Shown piece by piece: positions 14,522 to 21,247 of a DNA stretch of 27,799 bases. The stretch is from PALSA-911 sp037442565 (GTDB lineage Bacteria > Pseudomonadota > Alphaproteobacteria > Acetobacterales > Acetobacteraceae): NCBI GenBank assembly GCA_037442565.1, contig JBBIQA010000039.1, positions 1-27,799 of the forward strand. The letters run 5' to 3'. A program made the position numbers and the translations under genes. Below the pieces are notes generated by a model that was not told where the DNA came from, did no database searches, and worked only from the letters and a program-made list of their open reading frames with translations. Positions within the stretch are counted from its first letter, which is position 1. The number at the start of each line of letters is the position of its first letter.

Positions 14522-15388
14522 TCAGCGTCTGTCCGGCGCAGGGATGTCGGGCACCGGATCGGGCACGGGATCGGGCAGGAAGGGCTGCAGCAACTGCCCG
14601 CCAAGCGTGGCTGGCAGGTCCTGGCGGATGCCATAGGCCTCCGGCCACGTCCGGCGCGGCAGATGCAGCGTGCCGAACAGAAGGTCCATGCAGGGCAGCA
14701 TGGAGGCGAAATTGCGGTCGGCCGGCGCGTGGCGCGTGTGATGCCAGTGGTGGAAGGCGGGCGTCGCCACCAGCCATTCCAGCACGCCGAAGCGCCAGCG
14801 CAGATTGGCGTGGATGAAGAAGCCCCAGACGGTCACCGCCAGCATGATCAGCGTCGCCACCAGGGTGCCCTGCACGCTCTCCGGCGCGCCCAGGCCCAGA
14901 ATGTAGATGGGGGTCAGCCCGATCAGCCGGATGAACATGAAATCCACCGGATGGGCGCGGGAACTGACCAGGAAATACAGCTCGCGCGGGTGGTGGTGCA
15001 CGGCATGGAAGCGCCACAGCAGCGGGATGCGGTGCGCCCAGCGGTGGCCCCAGTAAAAGCCGAAATCGCCGACGACGAAGGCGGCCAGCCCGCGCAGCCA
15101 TAGCGGCCAGGCGGCGACCATGGCGTGCAGCCGCCAGGGCACCAGATGGAACGAAACATAGGCCAGCACGGCCAGCGGCGCCGCCAGCAGCAAATTGGGC
15201 AGCAGGCCGTTGAGGAAATAGAAGCCGAGATCGCCGGGCAGGCTCCGGCCGAAGCCGGCGCGCGGGCGGGCGGCGAAAACCCGCTCCAGCGGCACGAACA
15301 CCGCCGCGACCAGGATGAGCCAGACCCACAGCCGCAGGACGCTCAACAGGAAGCCACGCAGAAGCTGCGGGTCGGGCCAGGCGGGCAT
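14522..15388 (-). CDS. Sterol desaturase/fatty acid hydroxylase superfamily membrane protein
   Basis: The protein has 288 residues. The histidine clusters of the diiron site are present: HRWAH (115-119), HAVHHH (128-133) and HHWHHTRH (213-220), with an additional HANLRW near 193. Several hydrophobic segments (about residues 12-33, 62-82, 99-113, 152-168 and 175-192) make it a multi-pass membrane protein. Bacterial relatives hydroxylate or desaturate lipids, hopanoids, carotenoids or sphingolipids; the substrate is not predictable here. The C-terminus has a PDPVPD repeat encoded by two near-identical 12-base units (14556-14579). The PEP-CTERM gene upstream on the same strand is separated by a strong hairpin, so this gene may have its own promoter or receive read-through. 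Confidence 0.88.
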   Translation of the reverse strand: MPAWPDPQLLRGFLLSVLRLWVWLILVAAVFVPLERVFAARPRAGFGRSLPGDLGFYFLNGLLPNLLLAAPLAVLAYVSFHLVPWRLHAMVAAWPLWLRGLAAFVVGDFGFYWGHRWAHRIPLLWRFHAVHHHPRELYFLVSSRAHPVDFMFIRLIGLTPIYILGLGAPESVQGTLVATLIMLAVTVWGFFIHANLRWRFGVLEWLVATPAFHHWHHTRHAPADRNFASMLPCMDLLFGTLHLPRRTWPEAYGIRQDLPATLGGQLLQPFLPDPVPDPVPDIPAPDRR

Positions 15389-15427
15389 GGGCAGGCTCCT
15401 TGCGGTCGGGGAGGGGCCGCAGGATGT

Positions 15428-15473
15428 GGCCGCACGCCTGAACGGAACGTGTATCCCGTCCAGGCGCGCGGCC
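15428..15473 (-). terminator. Long hairpin after the PEP-CTERM gene
   Basis: GGCCGCACGCCTG (15428-15440) pairs with CAGGCGCGCGGCC (15461-15473), 13 base pairs with one mismatch that is a wobble on the minus-strand RNA. Inside the loop ACGG (15442-15445) can pair with CCGT (15456-15459). It starts 12 bases beyond the PEP-CTERM stop, where a terminator is expected, but has no T-run. It could terminate or attenuate before the desaturase gene, or protect the mRNA 3' end. Confidence 0.5.
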
Positions 15474-15484
15474 GGCGCCGCGGA

Positions 15485-16342
15485 TCAGGCCGCGGGGCGC
15501 TGCTTCGGGCGGCGGCGCAGGGCGATGCCGCCCAGGCCCAGCAGACCGACGCCGAACACCGACAGGGCGGCCGGCTCCGGCACCAGGCCGGCGGGCGAAT
15601 TCACCCCGGCCAGGAAGGCGATCGGCGGCAGGTTGGCGGTGGTGCCGTCATTGCCCCAGGCCAGGAAGCTCAGCAGCTGCGTGGGGGCGTCCGCCTTCAG
15701 ATTGACCGTGACATACTGCCAGTCGGTCATGCCGCCGGAGGGCGTGGTCATCTTGTTCGTCGCCACCACGGAGGCGGACGCATCGGGGTTGGAATAGGTG
15801 CTCTGATGGCTGCCGTAATAGGCGTCATACGGCCCGCAGCCATTGCACTTGGTCAGGGCGCTGGTGCCGAGCGAGACGATCCACTGCTCGGTGGTGTCCT
15901 TGCCGTTGGCGAAGCCGCGCTGCTGGCTGGCCGCCTGGTAGAAGCTCAGCTGATAGGTCTGGCCCGCGGTAAGGCCGGACAGGTGGTAGTTGAAGCCGCT
16001 TTCGAACACCGGATTGGCGTCGGCTTCCACAAAGTTGTAGCCGCCGGGAATGGCGAGCGTGCTGGGGCAGCCATAGGTGCTGAGATAGGTGCCGCCGCAG
16101 GCGGTGACCGGCGAGGACGCCGAGGTGCCGGGGGCGTCGATGAAGATCAGGCCGCTGCCGCCGGTCCAGCCGGTCGGGTTGACGCTGGTGAACGAGGCCT
16201 TCGGCGCGCTGCCGGTGTAGCTGAGGAAATTCAGGTTGGTCAGGCCGGGCAGATAATTCGCCTGGGCCGAGCCGGCCAGACCGAACGACATTCCGATGGC
16301 CGCGAGGCCGACCGACAGAGCGGCGCGCTTGAACAGGGACAT
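15485..16342 (-). CDS. PEP-CTERM sorting-domain exported protein
   Basis: The protein has 285 residues from the ATG at 16340-16342, which has GGAGG eight bases upstream; a TTG five codons earlier is unlikely. A Sec signal peptide (MSLFKRAALSVGLAAIG ... AQA) is followed by a secreted domain rich in Ser, Thr, Gly and Asn with few charges. The C-terminus is a textbook sorting signal: VPEP, then the hydrophobic helix LSVFGVGLLGLGGIAL, then RRRPKQR. Exosortase (EpsH/XrtA type) cleaves such tails during delivery of proteins to the surface, usually in bacteria making exopolysaccharide; none is encoded in this window. Four cysteines in two groups (ACGG...GCPS and KCNGCG) could form disulphides. Function beyond surface export is unknown. 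A good promoter with an overlapping inverted repeat lies upstream. Confidence 0.9.
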   Translation of the reverse strand: MSLFKRAALSVGLAAIGMSFGLAGSAQANYLPGLTNLNFLSYTGSAPKASFTSVNPTGWTGGSGLIFIDAPGTSASSPVTACGGTYLSTYGCPSTLAIPGGYNFVEADANPVFESGFNYHLSGLTAGQTYQLSFYQAASQQRGFANGKDTTEQWIVSLGTSALTKCNGCGPYDAYYGSHQSTYSNPDASASVVATNKMTTPSGGMTDWQYVTVNLKADAPTQLLSFLAWGNDGTTANLPPIAFLAGVNSPAGLVPEPAALSVFGVGLLGLGGIALRRRPKQRPAA

Positions 16343-16357
16343 GGCAGGAACCTCCAA

Positions 16358-16411
16358 AAAATGACGAAACTGTCAAACACGTCCAAATAACGTGTCTGGT
16401 TTCGTCATTTT
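16358..16411. promoter_or_regulatory. 13-bp inverted repeat overlapping the PEP-CTERM gene promoter
   Basis: AAAATGACGAAAC (16358-16370) is a perfect inverted copy of GTTTCGTCATTTT (16399-16411). A second pair, ACACGT and ACGTGT, lies inside it. The right arm contains most of the probable -10 box of the PEP-CTERM promoter, and the left arm lies next to the ribosome binding site. It could be a repressor operator pair or, in RNA, a long 5'-leader hairpin that hides the ribosome binding site region. Confidence 0.7.
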
Positions 16412-16434
16412 ATGGATTTCTGACAGGTTGACAA
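16407..16434 (-). promoter_or_regulatory. Sigma70-type promoter for the PEP-CTERM gene
   Basis: On the minus strand TTGTCA (16429-16434) and TAAAAT (16407-16412) are separated by 16 bases; each matches consensus at five of six positions. Transcription would begin near 16400, giving a leader of about 58 bases that contains most of the inverted repeat. Confidence 0.6.
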
Positions 16435-16456
16435 GACGTAAAAGGGTTAATATACA
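16428..16456 (+). promoter_or_regulatory. Sigma70-like promoter pointing right, no gene seen downstream
   Basis: TTGACA (16428-16433, perfect) and TATACA (16451-16456) are separated by 17 bases. Its -35 box overlaps the -35 box of the divergent PEP-CTERM promoter. Downstream on the plus strand there is no credible gene; the transcript would run antisense into the 3' end of mntR. It could make a small RNA or be fortuitous in a locally AT-rich stretch. Confidence 0.45.
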
Positions 16457-16536
16457 AAATTTTCGACAGGCCTTTCCCGCCCGGCCTGCCTCCAGGCAAA
16501 GCCCGCCGGGTTACCCTGTTCGGCTCCCCCATTCGG

Positions 16537-17010
16537 TTACCCGCGTTCGCGCAGGAACCGACCGAAAGCCTTCAGGGTCGCGTCCGACACGTGATGTTCG
16601 ATCCCCTCGGCGTCCTGCTCCGCCGCCTCCGCCGGCACGCCCACGGCCAGCAGCAGATCCACCACCACCCGATGCCGGGCGCGCACGCGCGCGGCCAGGG
16701 TGTCGCCATCCGGGGTCAGGAACACGCCGCGATAGGGCTTGGCGACCGCCAGTCCTTCGCGCTTCAGCCGGCCGATCGTCTTGATGGCGGTGGCATGCGA
16801 GACGCCCAGGCGCCGGGCGATGTCGGTCGGGCGCGCCTCGCCGCCGGCGCCGAGCAGGTCGGAGATCAGTTCCACATAGTCTTCCAGCAGGGCGGTGGAT
16901 TGCGCGGTACGCGTTTTGCCGAAGCGCCGCGCCTGGGTTGGCTCGGTCGGCAGTTCACCAGCCGGTCGCGCGTTCGCGCGAAGGCCCGCGGGTTTCGTGG
17001 TCACGCCCAA
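16537..17010 (-). CDS. mntR: Manganese-responsive DtxR-family repressor MntR
   Basis: The frame has 157 residues. MntR represses manganese uptake genes when bound to Mn(II). The winged helix is at about residues 58-98 (TDIARRLGVSHATAIKTIGR, then GVFLTPDG). Metal-ligand positions of the family are kept: Asp and Glu in LLEDYVELISDLL, His in RARHRVVVD, and Glu/Glu/His in DAEGIEHHVS. It lacks the SH3-like third domain of DtxR/IdeR, as expected for MntR. About 40 residues rich in Arg, Pro and Thr precede the fold, similar to E. coli MntR. No ATG is available: the start is TTG at 17008-17010 or GTG at 17002-17004. It lies downstream of mntH on the same strand (gap of roughly 97 bases), so it is probably in one autoregulated operon. 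Confidence 0.92.
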   Translation of the reverse strand: MGVTTKPAGLRANARPAGELPTEPTQARRFGKTRTAQSTALLEDYVELISDLLGAGGEARPTDIARRLGVSHATAIKTIGRLKREGLAVAKPYRGVFLTPDGDTLAARVRARHRVVVDLLLAVGVPAEAAEQDAEGIEHHVSDATLKAFGRFLRERG

Positions 17011-17106
17011 GCCATCAATGTCGGCCCCGTTGGTTGGCGCGGAACATGACGTGCGGCTTGGATTCAGGCAAGCGTGTTGGCCGGAATGGAAGGCCCGGGG
17101 CCGGGC

Positions 17107-18399
17107 CTAGATCAGGCCGAAGCTCAGGCCCAGCAATACAAGGTTCAGCGACAGCACCAGGGTTGCCGCCAGGATCGCCGCCGCGCGGGTCCATTTGCCG
17201 TTCACGAAGCGGCCCATCACCTCGGGCCGGCCCGTCAGCACCAGCAGCGCGATCATCGGCACCGGCAGCGCCATGCTCAGCACCACCTGGCTGTAGACCA
17301 GCGTCTGGGTGGCGTTGACGCCGAGCGCCACCACGACGAACGCCGGTGCCATCGTGATCAGGCGGCGCAGCCAGATAGGAATGCGGAAGCCGACGAAGTC
17401 CTGCATGATGCCCTGACCGGCCAGGGTGCCCACCACCGAGCTCGAAAACCCCGAGGCCAGCAGCGAGATCATGAACACCGAGGCGGCCGCGCCGCCGAGC
17501 AGCGGCGTGAGGGTCTGATACGCGGTCTCGATCTCAGCCACGTCCGCATGGCCGGGGTGAAACACCGTGGCGGCCAGCGCCACCATCGCCATGTTCACCA
17601 GCCCGGCGAAGGCGAGCGCGATCAGCACCTCGTGGTTCGAATAGCGCAGCACGCGTTGGCGGTCCGCGTCCGACAGCGTGGGCACCCGGCGACTGGTCAG
17701 GCCGGAATGCAGATAGATCGCATGCGGCATCACGGTGGCGCCGATGATGCCCACCGCGAGGGTGACCGCATCCATTCCCTGCAACTCCGGCACCACCGAA
17801 TGATAGGCGAACTGTCCCCAATCGGGCGGCGCCACCAGCAACTCGATCAGGTAGCAAAGCCCGATCACCGCGACGAAGCCGCCGATCAGGATTTCCAGGA
17901 GCCGGAAGCCGTTGCCCTGCACCGCCAGCACGGCATAGGTGACCACCCCGACCACGCCCAGGCATGCCAGCAGCGGTAGGCCGAACAGCAGGCTCAGTCC
18001 GATCGCGGCACCGAGGAATTCGGCCAGGTCGGTGGCCATCGCCGCGATCTCGCTCGCCACCCACATGGCGATGACCAGCGGGCGCGGGAAATACCGGCGG
18101 CTAAGCTGGGCCAGACTGTGGCCGGTGACGATGCCCAGCTTGGCGGACAGCGACTGGAACAGCATGGCTACCAAATTGGCCACCACCACCACCCATAGCA
18201 GGGAATAGCCGTGCCGGGCGCCGGCCTGGATGTTCGTCGCGAAATTGCCGGGGTCCATATAGGCGACGGAGGCGATCACTGCCGGTCCGGCGAACGGCAG
18301 AAAGCCGCGAATCCCCCGCCGATGCCCGGCCAGCGCCTCGGTTCCCGCGCGCACGGTGCGCTCGGACAGGTTCAGCCGCTGGATCGTCAGATCGCTCAT
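17107..18399 (-). CDS. mntH: Nramp-type Mn(II)/H+ symporter MntH
   Basis: The protein has 430 residues from the ATG at 18397-18399. It imports Mn(II), and possibly Fe(II), across the inner membrane by proton symport. The TM1 metal-binding motif YMDPGNFATNIQAG and the TM6 motif ATVMPHAIYLHSGL are intact, including the Asp, Asn and Met ligands. SEIAAMATDLAEFLGAAIGL is the conserved TM3 region. Eleven or so hydrophobic segments are visible. An upstream in-frame ATG at 18507 is rejected because it falls inside the predicted -10 box. A GG-centred 8-bp inverted repeat (17091-17108) overlaps the stop codon before mntR. Regulation by MntR is indicated by the palindrome in the leader. Confidence 0.95.
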   Translation of the reverse strand: MSDLTIQRLNLSERTVRAGTEALAGHRRGIRGFLPFAGPAVIASVAYMDPGNFATNIQAGARHGYSLLWVVVVANLVAMLFQSLSAKLGIVTGHSLAQLSRRYFPRPLVIAMWVASEIAAMATDLAEFLGAAIGLSLLFGLPLLACLGVVGVVTYAVLAVQGNGFRLLEILIGGFVAVIGLCYLIELLVAPPDWGQFAYHSVVPELQGMDAVTLAVGIIGATVMPHAIYLHSGLTSRRVPTLSDADRQRVLRYSNHEVLIALAFAGLVNMAMVALAATVFHPGHADVAEIETAYQTLTPLLGGAAASVFMISLLASGFSSSVVGTLAGQGIMQDFVGFRIPIWLRRLITMAPAFVVVALGVNATQTLVYSQVVLSMALPVPMIALLVLTGRPEVMGRFVNGKWTRAAAILAATLVLSLNLVLLGLSFGLI

Positions 18400-18478
18400 G
18401 TGGGGCTCATGCGAGGTTCGGCGGCCTGATGGTTCGGGTTTGCGTAGCCGGAGCACGAAGATCGGGAGGAAGCAACAG

Positions 18479-18498
18479 AGTGTAGCCTTGGCTACACT
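18479..18498. promoter_or_regulatory. Probable MntR operator (20-bp palindrome)
   Basis: AGTGTAGCC (18479-18487) and GGCTACACT (18490-18498) are perfect inverted copies around TT. The core TAGCC-TT-GGCTA resembles MntR/DtxR-type boxes. It begins about 7 bases past the predicted mntH -10 box, so a bound repressor would cover the transcription start. An mntR gene lies in the same operon, which supports the assignment. Confidence 0.78.
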
Positions 18499-18505
18499 TT
18501 CGGGC

Positions 18506-18535
18506 ATTAGATGGGAACGGCGACGGGTCTGTCAA
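18506..18535 (-). promoter_or_regulatory. Sigma70-type promoter of mntH-mntR
   Basis: On the minus strand TTGACA (18530-18535, perfect) and TCTAAT (18506-18511, five of six) are separated by 18 bases. Transcription would start around 18499, at the edge of the MntR palindrome, leaving a leader of about 100 bases before the mntH ATG. Confidence 0.65.
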
Positions 18536-18581
18536 TGAATTCCGGTTCACGCCGGTCGATTGCGATCCGGTGGAGGATGTG

Positions 18582-18596
18582 CTTGCATCATGCAAG
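18582..18596. promoter_or_regulatory. 15-bp palindrome over the MATE gene start codon
   Basis: CTTGCAT (18582-18588) and ATGCAAG (18590-18596) are perfect inverted copies around one C. The chosen ATG of the MATE gene is the first three bases of the right arm. Size and symmetry fit an operator of a MarR- or TetR-like repressor, but no such regulator is encoded nearby. Confidence 0.4.
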
Positions 18597-20038
18597 TCAG
18601 TATCAACAATGCCGGTTCGGCCAGAAGGCCTGCCGCGCAACAGGGGAACACCGCGGATGGGTATGTCCAATCTCCCCGCCAACCAGGCCGCAGCGTGACC
18701 GGTCCGGTCGCCATCCCCCTCGCTGTTCATGCCCCGGTTCGCGAATTGCTGCGCCGGATCCTCGCGCTGGCGGCACCGACCACGATGGTCGTGCTGCTGC
18801 AGGCCAGCGGGCAGCTGGCGGAGACCTGGCTGGCGGCGCGCCAGGGCACAACGGCGCTGAGCGCCTGGGCGGTGGTGTTGCCGTTCGCGTTGATGATGCA
18901 GCAAATGTCGGCCGGGGCGATGGGCGGGGGCGTGGTTTCGGCCATCGCCCGCACGCTGGGCGCCGGCAACCGCGATGAAGCCTCGGGGCTGGTGATGCAT
19001 GCCCTGATCATCGCCGGCCTGGCGGCGCTGATCTTCGCCTTCCTGCTGGCCGGGATCCCATCCATCGTGTTCGGCGCCATCGCCGGGCGGGATATCGCCG
19101 CCGCGGCCACGCCCTATGCCTTCTGGCTATTCGGCGTGGGGGCGATCCCGGTCTGGGCGGCCAACACTCTGGCCTCCGTCATGCGCGGCGGCGGGCGGCA
19201 CGCCCTGGCGGCCAGGGTGCTGATCGTCAGCGGCGCCGCCTATCCCCCGCTCGCATGGGTGCTGATGGAGCGGCTGGGCCAGGGCCTGCCTGGCGCCGGC
19301 ATGGCCTTCGCGTTCACCAACGCGGGCGCGGCGCTGGCCTTGGCCGTGCTGGTGGCGCGCGGCGGGGCCGGGTTCCGACCGCATGTGCGCGCCCGGCTGC
19401 GCGGCGATCTGTTCCGGCGCATCCTGTCGGTTGGGCTGATCGCGTCGGTGCTCGCCGTGATCGCCAACCTCACCACCATCCTGGTCACCGCCCAGCTCTC
19501 CGCCTATGGCGTGGCGGCGGTCGCGGCCTATGGCATTTCCGCGCGGCTGGAGTTCCTGATGATCCCGCTGTCGTTCGGGGTCGGCTCGGCGCTGACCGCC
19601 CTGGTGGGGCGCGCCGTCGGGGCGCGGGACTGGCCGACGGCGCGGCGTACCGCCTGGACGGGCGGGCTGCTGACCTTCGCCATCGCCGGCACCATCGGCT
19701 TGCTGGTCGGGCTGTTTCCGGCCGGTTTCGCGGGGGCCTTCGCCTCCGATCCCACGGTCGCGGGCATCGCCGCGCGCGGATTGCGCTTCACCGGGCCGGC
19801 GTTCGGCGGCTTCGGGCTGGGCATGGCGATGTATTTCGCCTCGCTCGGCGCCGGGCGGATGTTCTGGCCCTTCCTCGCCGCCACGTCCCGTTTCGGCCTT
19901 GCGGTTGGCGGCGGTTGGCTGCTCGGCCGGCATCTGGGCTATGGGATCGAGGGCTATTTCATGGCCGTCGCCGCCGGCATCACCGCCTATGGCGGCCTGA
20001 CCGCCGCGGGCGTGCGGCGCAAGATCTGGCCCGGTTGA
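18590..20038 (+). CDS. MATE family multidrug/toxin efflux transporter
   Basis: The protein has 482 residues from the ATG at 18590; GGAGG lies 13 bases upstream, a long spacing. TTG at 18560 and GTG at 18695 are alternatives, and the hydrophilic first 50 residues make the later start plausible. Two six-helix bundles can be traced. LALAAPTTMVVLLQASGQLA begins TM1, and MMQQMSAGAMGGGVVSAIAR and ARTLGAGNRDEA are typical of the first MatE domain. The second half repeats this with MIPLSFGVGSALTALVGRAV and VGARDWPTARRTAW. Such proteins exchange Na+ or H+ for cationic drugs or metabolites; the substrate is unknown. It is divergent from mntH-mntR (about 190 bases) and converges on hemB. Confidence 0.88.
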   Translation: MQVSINNAGSARRPAAQQGNTADGYVQSPRQPGRSVTGPVAIPLAVHAPVRELLRRILALAAPTTMVVLLQASGQLAETWLAARQGTTALSAWAVVLPFALMMQQMSAGAMGGGVVSAIARTLGAGNRDEASGLVMHALIIAGLAALIFAFLLAGIPSIVFGAIAGRDIAAAATPYAFWLFGVGAIPVWAANTLASVMRGGGRHALAARVLIVSGAAYPPLAWVLMERLGQGLPGAGMAFAFTNAGAALALAVLVARGGAGFRPHVRARLRGDLFRRILSVGLIASVLAVIANLTTILVTAQLSAYGVAAVAAYGISARLEFLMIPLSFGVGSALTALVGRAVGARDWPTARRTAWTGGLLTFAIAGTIGLLVGLFPAGFAGAFASDPTVAGIAARGLRFTGPAFGGFGLGMAMYFASLGAGRMFWPFLAATSRFGLAVGGGWLLGRHLGYGIEGYFMAVAAGITAYGGLTAAGVRRKIWPG

Positions 20039-20054
20039 CAGCTGGGGCCGAGGG

Positions 20055-21047
20055 CTATTTCGCCAGCAGCTTCGCCGCAGCCGGGGCGAAATAGGTCAGC
20101 ACGCCGTTGCAGCCGGCGCGCTTGAAGCTGGTCAGCACCTCGATCACCGCGCGGTCGTGGTCGAGCCAGCCGTTCTGCACCGCGGCCATCATCATCGCGT
20201 ATTCGCCGGACACCTGATAGGCGAAGGTCGGCACCTCGAACCGCTCGCGCACGCGGCGGATGATATCCAGATAGGGCAGGCCGGGCTTCACCATGACCAT
20301 GTCCGCACCTTCCAGCAGGTCGAGTTCGACCTCGCGCAGCGCCTCGTCGGTGTTGGCGGGGTCCATCTGGTAGGTCTTCTTGTCGCCCTTGAGCGAACTG
20401 CCGGAACCCAGCGCCTCGCGGAACGGCGCATAGAACGCCGAGGCGTATTTGGCCGCGTAGCTCATGATGCGGGTGTGGATCAGGCCCTGCTCTTCCAGCG
20501 CCTCGCGGATCACGCCGACGCGGCCGTCCATCATGTCGGAGGGGGCGATGATGTCGATGCCGGCCTCGGCCTGAACCAGCGCCTGCTGGCGCAGGACCTT
20601 CAGGGTGTCGTCGTTGGCGACGTAGCCGTCGCGGATGACGCCGTCATGGCCGTGGTCGGTGTAGGGATCGAGCGCGACATCGCCGACAAGCCCCACTTCG
20701 GGGAAGGCTTTCTTCAGGATGCGCGAGGCCGAGCAGATCAGGTTGTTGGCGTTGACCGCCTCGGTGCCCTCGGCGTCCTTCTTTTCAGGCGGTGTGGCGG
20801 GGAACAGGGCGATGGCGGGGATGCCGAGTTTGACGGCTTCCTCGACGTGCTTCGCCACGAGATCCAGCGTGACGCGCACCACGCCGGGCATGGAGACGAC
20901 CTCGGTGCTCGTGTTGCTGCCCTCGATGATGAAGATCGGCCAGATCAGGTCGTCGACCGACAGCTTGTTCTCGGCCACCAGCCGCCGGGTCCAGGCATCG
21001 GTGCGGTTGCGGCGCATGCGGGTGTGGGGAAAGCGGCCGACGGTCAT
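20055..21047 (-). CDS. hemB: Delta-aminolevulinic acid dehydratase (porphobilinogen synthase)
   Basis: The protein has 330 residues. It condenses two 5-aminolevulinate molecules to porphobilinogen (EC 4.2.1.24) in haem, chlorophyll and cobalamin synthesis. The Schiff-base lysines are Lys200 (SYAAKYASAFYAPFR) and Lys254 (MVMVKPGLPYLD). The active-site metal motif reads DVALDPYTDHGHDG: the three zinc cysteines of the zinc-dependent type are replaced by Ala125, Asp127 and Asp135, the pattern of Mg(II)/monovalent-cation-dependent enzymes as in Pseudomonas and Bradyrhizobium. The ATG at 21045-21047 has GGAG nine bases upstream. The gene stands alone and converges with the MATE gene, with 16 bases between stops. 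Confidence 0.96.
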   Translation of the reverse strand: MTVGRFPHTRMRRNRTDAWTRRLVAENKLSVDDLIWPIFIIEGSNTSTEVVSMPGVVRVTLDLVAKHVEEAVKLGIPAIALFPATPPEKKDAEGTEAVNANNLICSASRILKKAFPEVGLVGDVALDPYTDHGHDGVIRDGYVANDDTLKVLRQQALVQAEAGIDIIAPSDMMDGRVGVIREALEEQGLIHTRIMSYAAKYASAFYAPFREALGSGSSLKGDKKTYQMDPANTDEALREVELDLLEGADMVMVKPGLPYLDIIRRVRERFEVPTFAYQVSGEYAMMMAAVQNGWLDHDRAVIEVLTSFKRAGCNGVLTYFAPAAAKLLAK

Positions 21048-21079
21048 GGTCTGCGTCTCCGGTTGGATCAGGTTCCCGG

Positions 21080-21108
21080 TCCATAGGACGCACGATGGAG
21101 TGTTGCAA
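21080..21108 (-). promoter_or_regulatory. Weak candidate hemB promoter
   Basis: On the minus strand TTGCAA (21103-21108, five of six) and TATGGA (21080-21085, three of six) are separated by 17 bases, giving a leader of about 26 bases. The -10 match is poor, so the call is tentative. Confidence 0.28.
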
Positions 21109-21247
21109 ATGCTCGCGCCGACGCGCGGTGCAAATTGCCGCTGCGCGTCGATGAACCCTGGCGCATGGCCGGATTGCAGCCATGTGGGCCGGGGAGGGGC
21201 AGAGGGCGTTTGTGCCCTCGCGCCCTCGTGCTAGAGGATGAGGGTTC

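Noticed and set aside
16460..16536. Intrinsic terminator after mntR
   Set aside because: CCCGGC/GCCGGG and TGCC/GGCA pairings can be drawn on the minus strand but with an uneven internal loop and no adjacent T-run; too weak to annotate.
17091..17108. AGGCCCGG-GG-CCGGGCCT inverted repeat at the end of mntH as a terminator
   Set aside because: A two-base centre makes a tight hairpin, and there is no T-run; mntR directly downstream on the same strand argues for read-through. Noted within the mntH entry only.
18400..18507. N-terminal extension of mntH from an ATG at 18507
   Set aside because: The extension overlaps the predicted -10 box and the MntR palindrome and adds 36 residues atypical of Nramp proteins.
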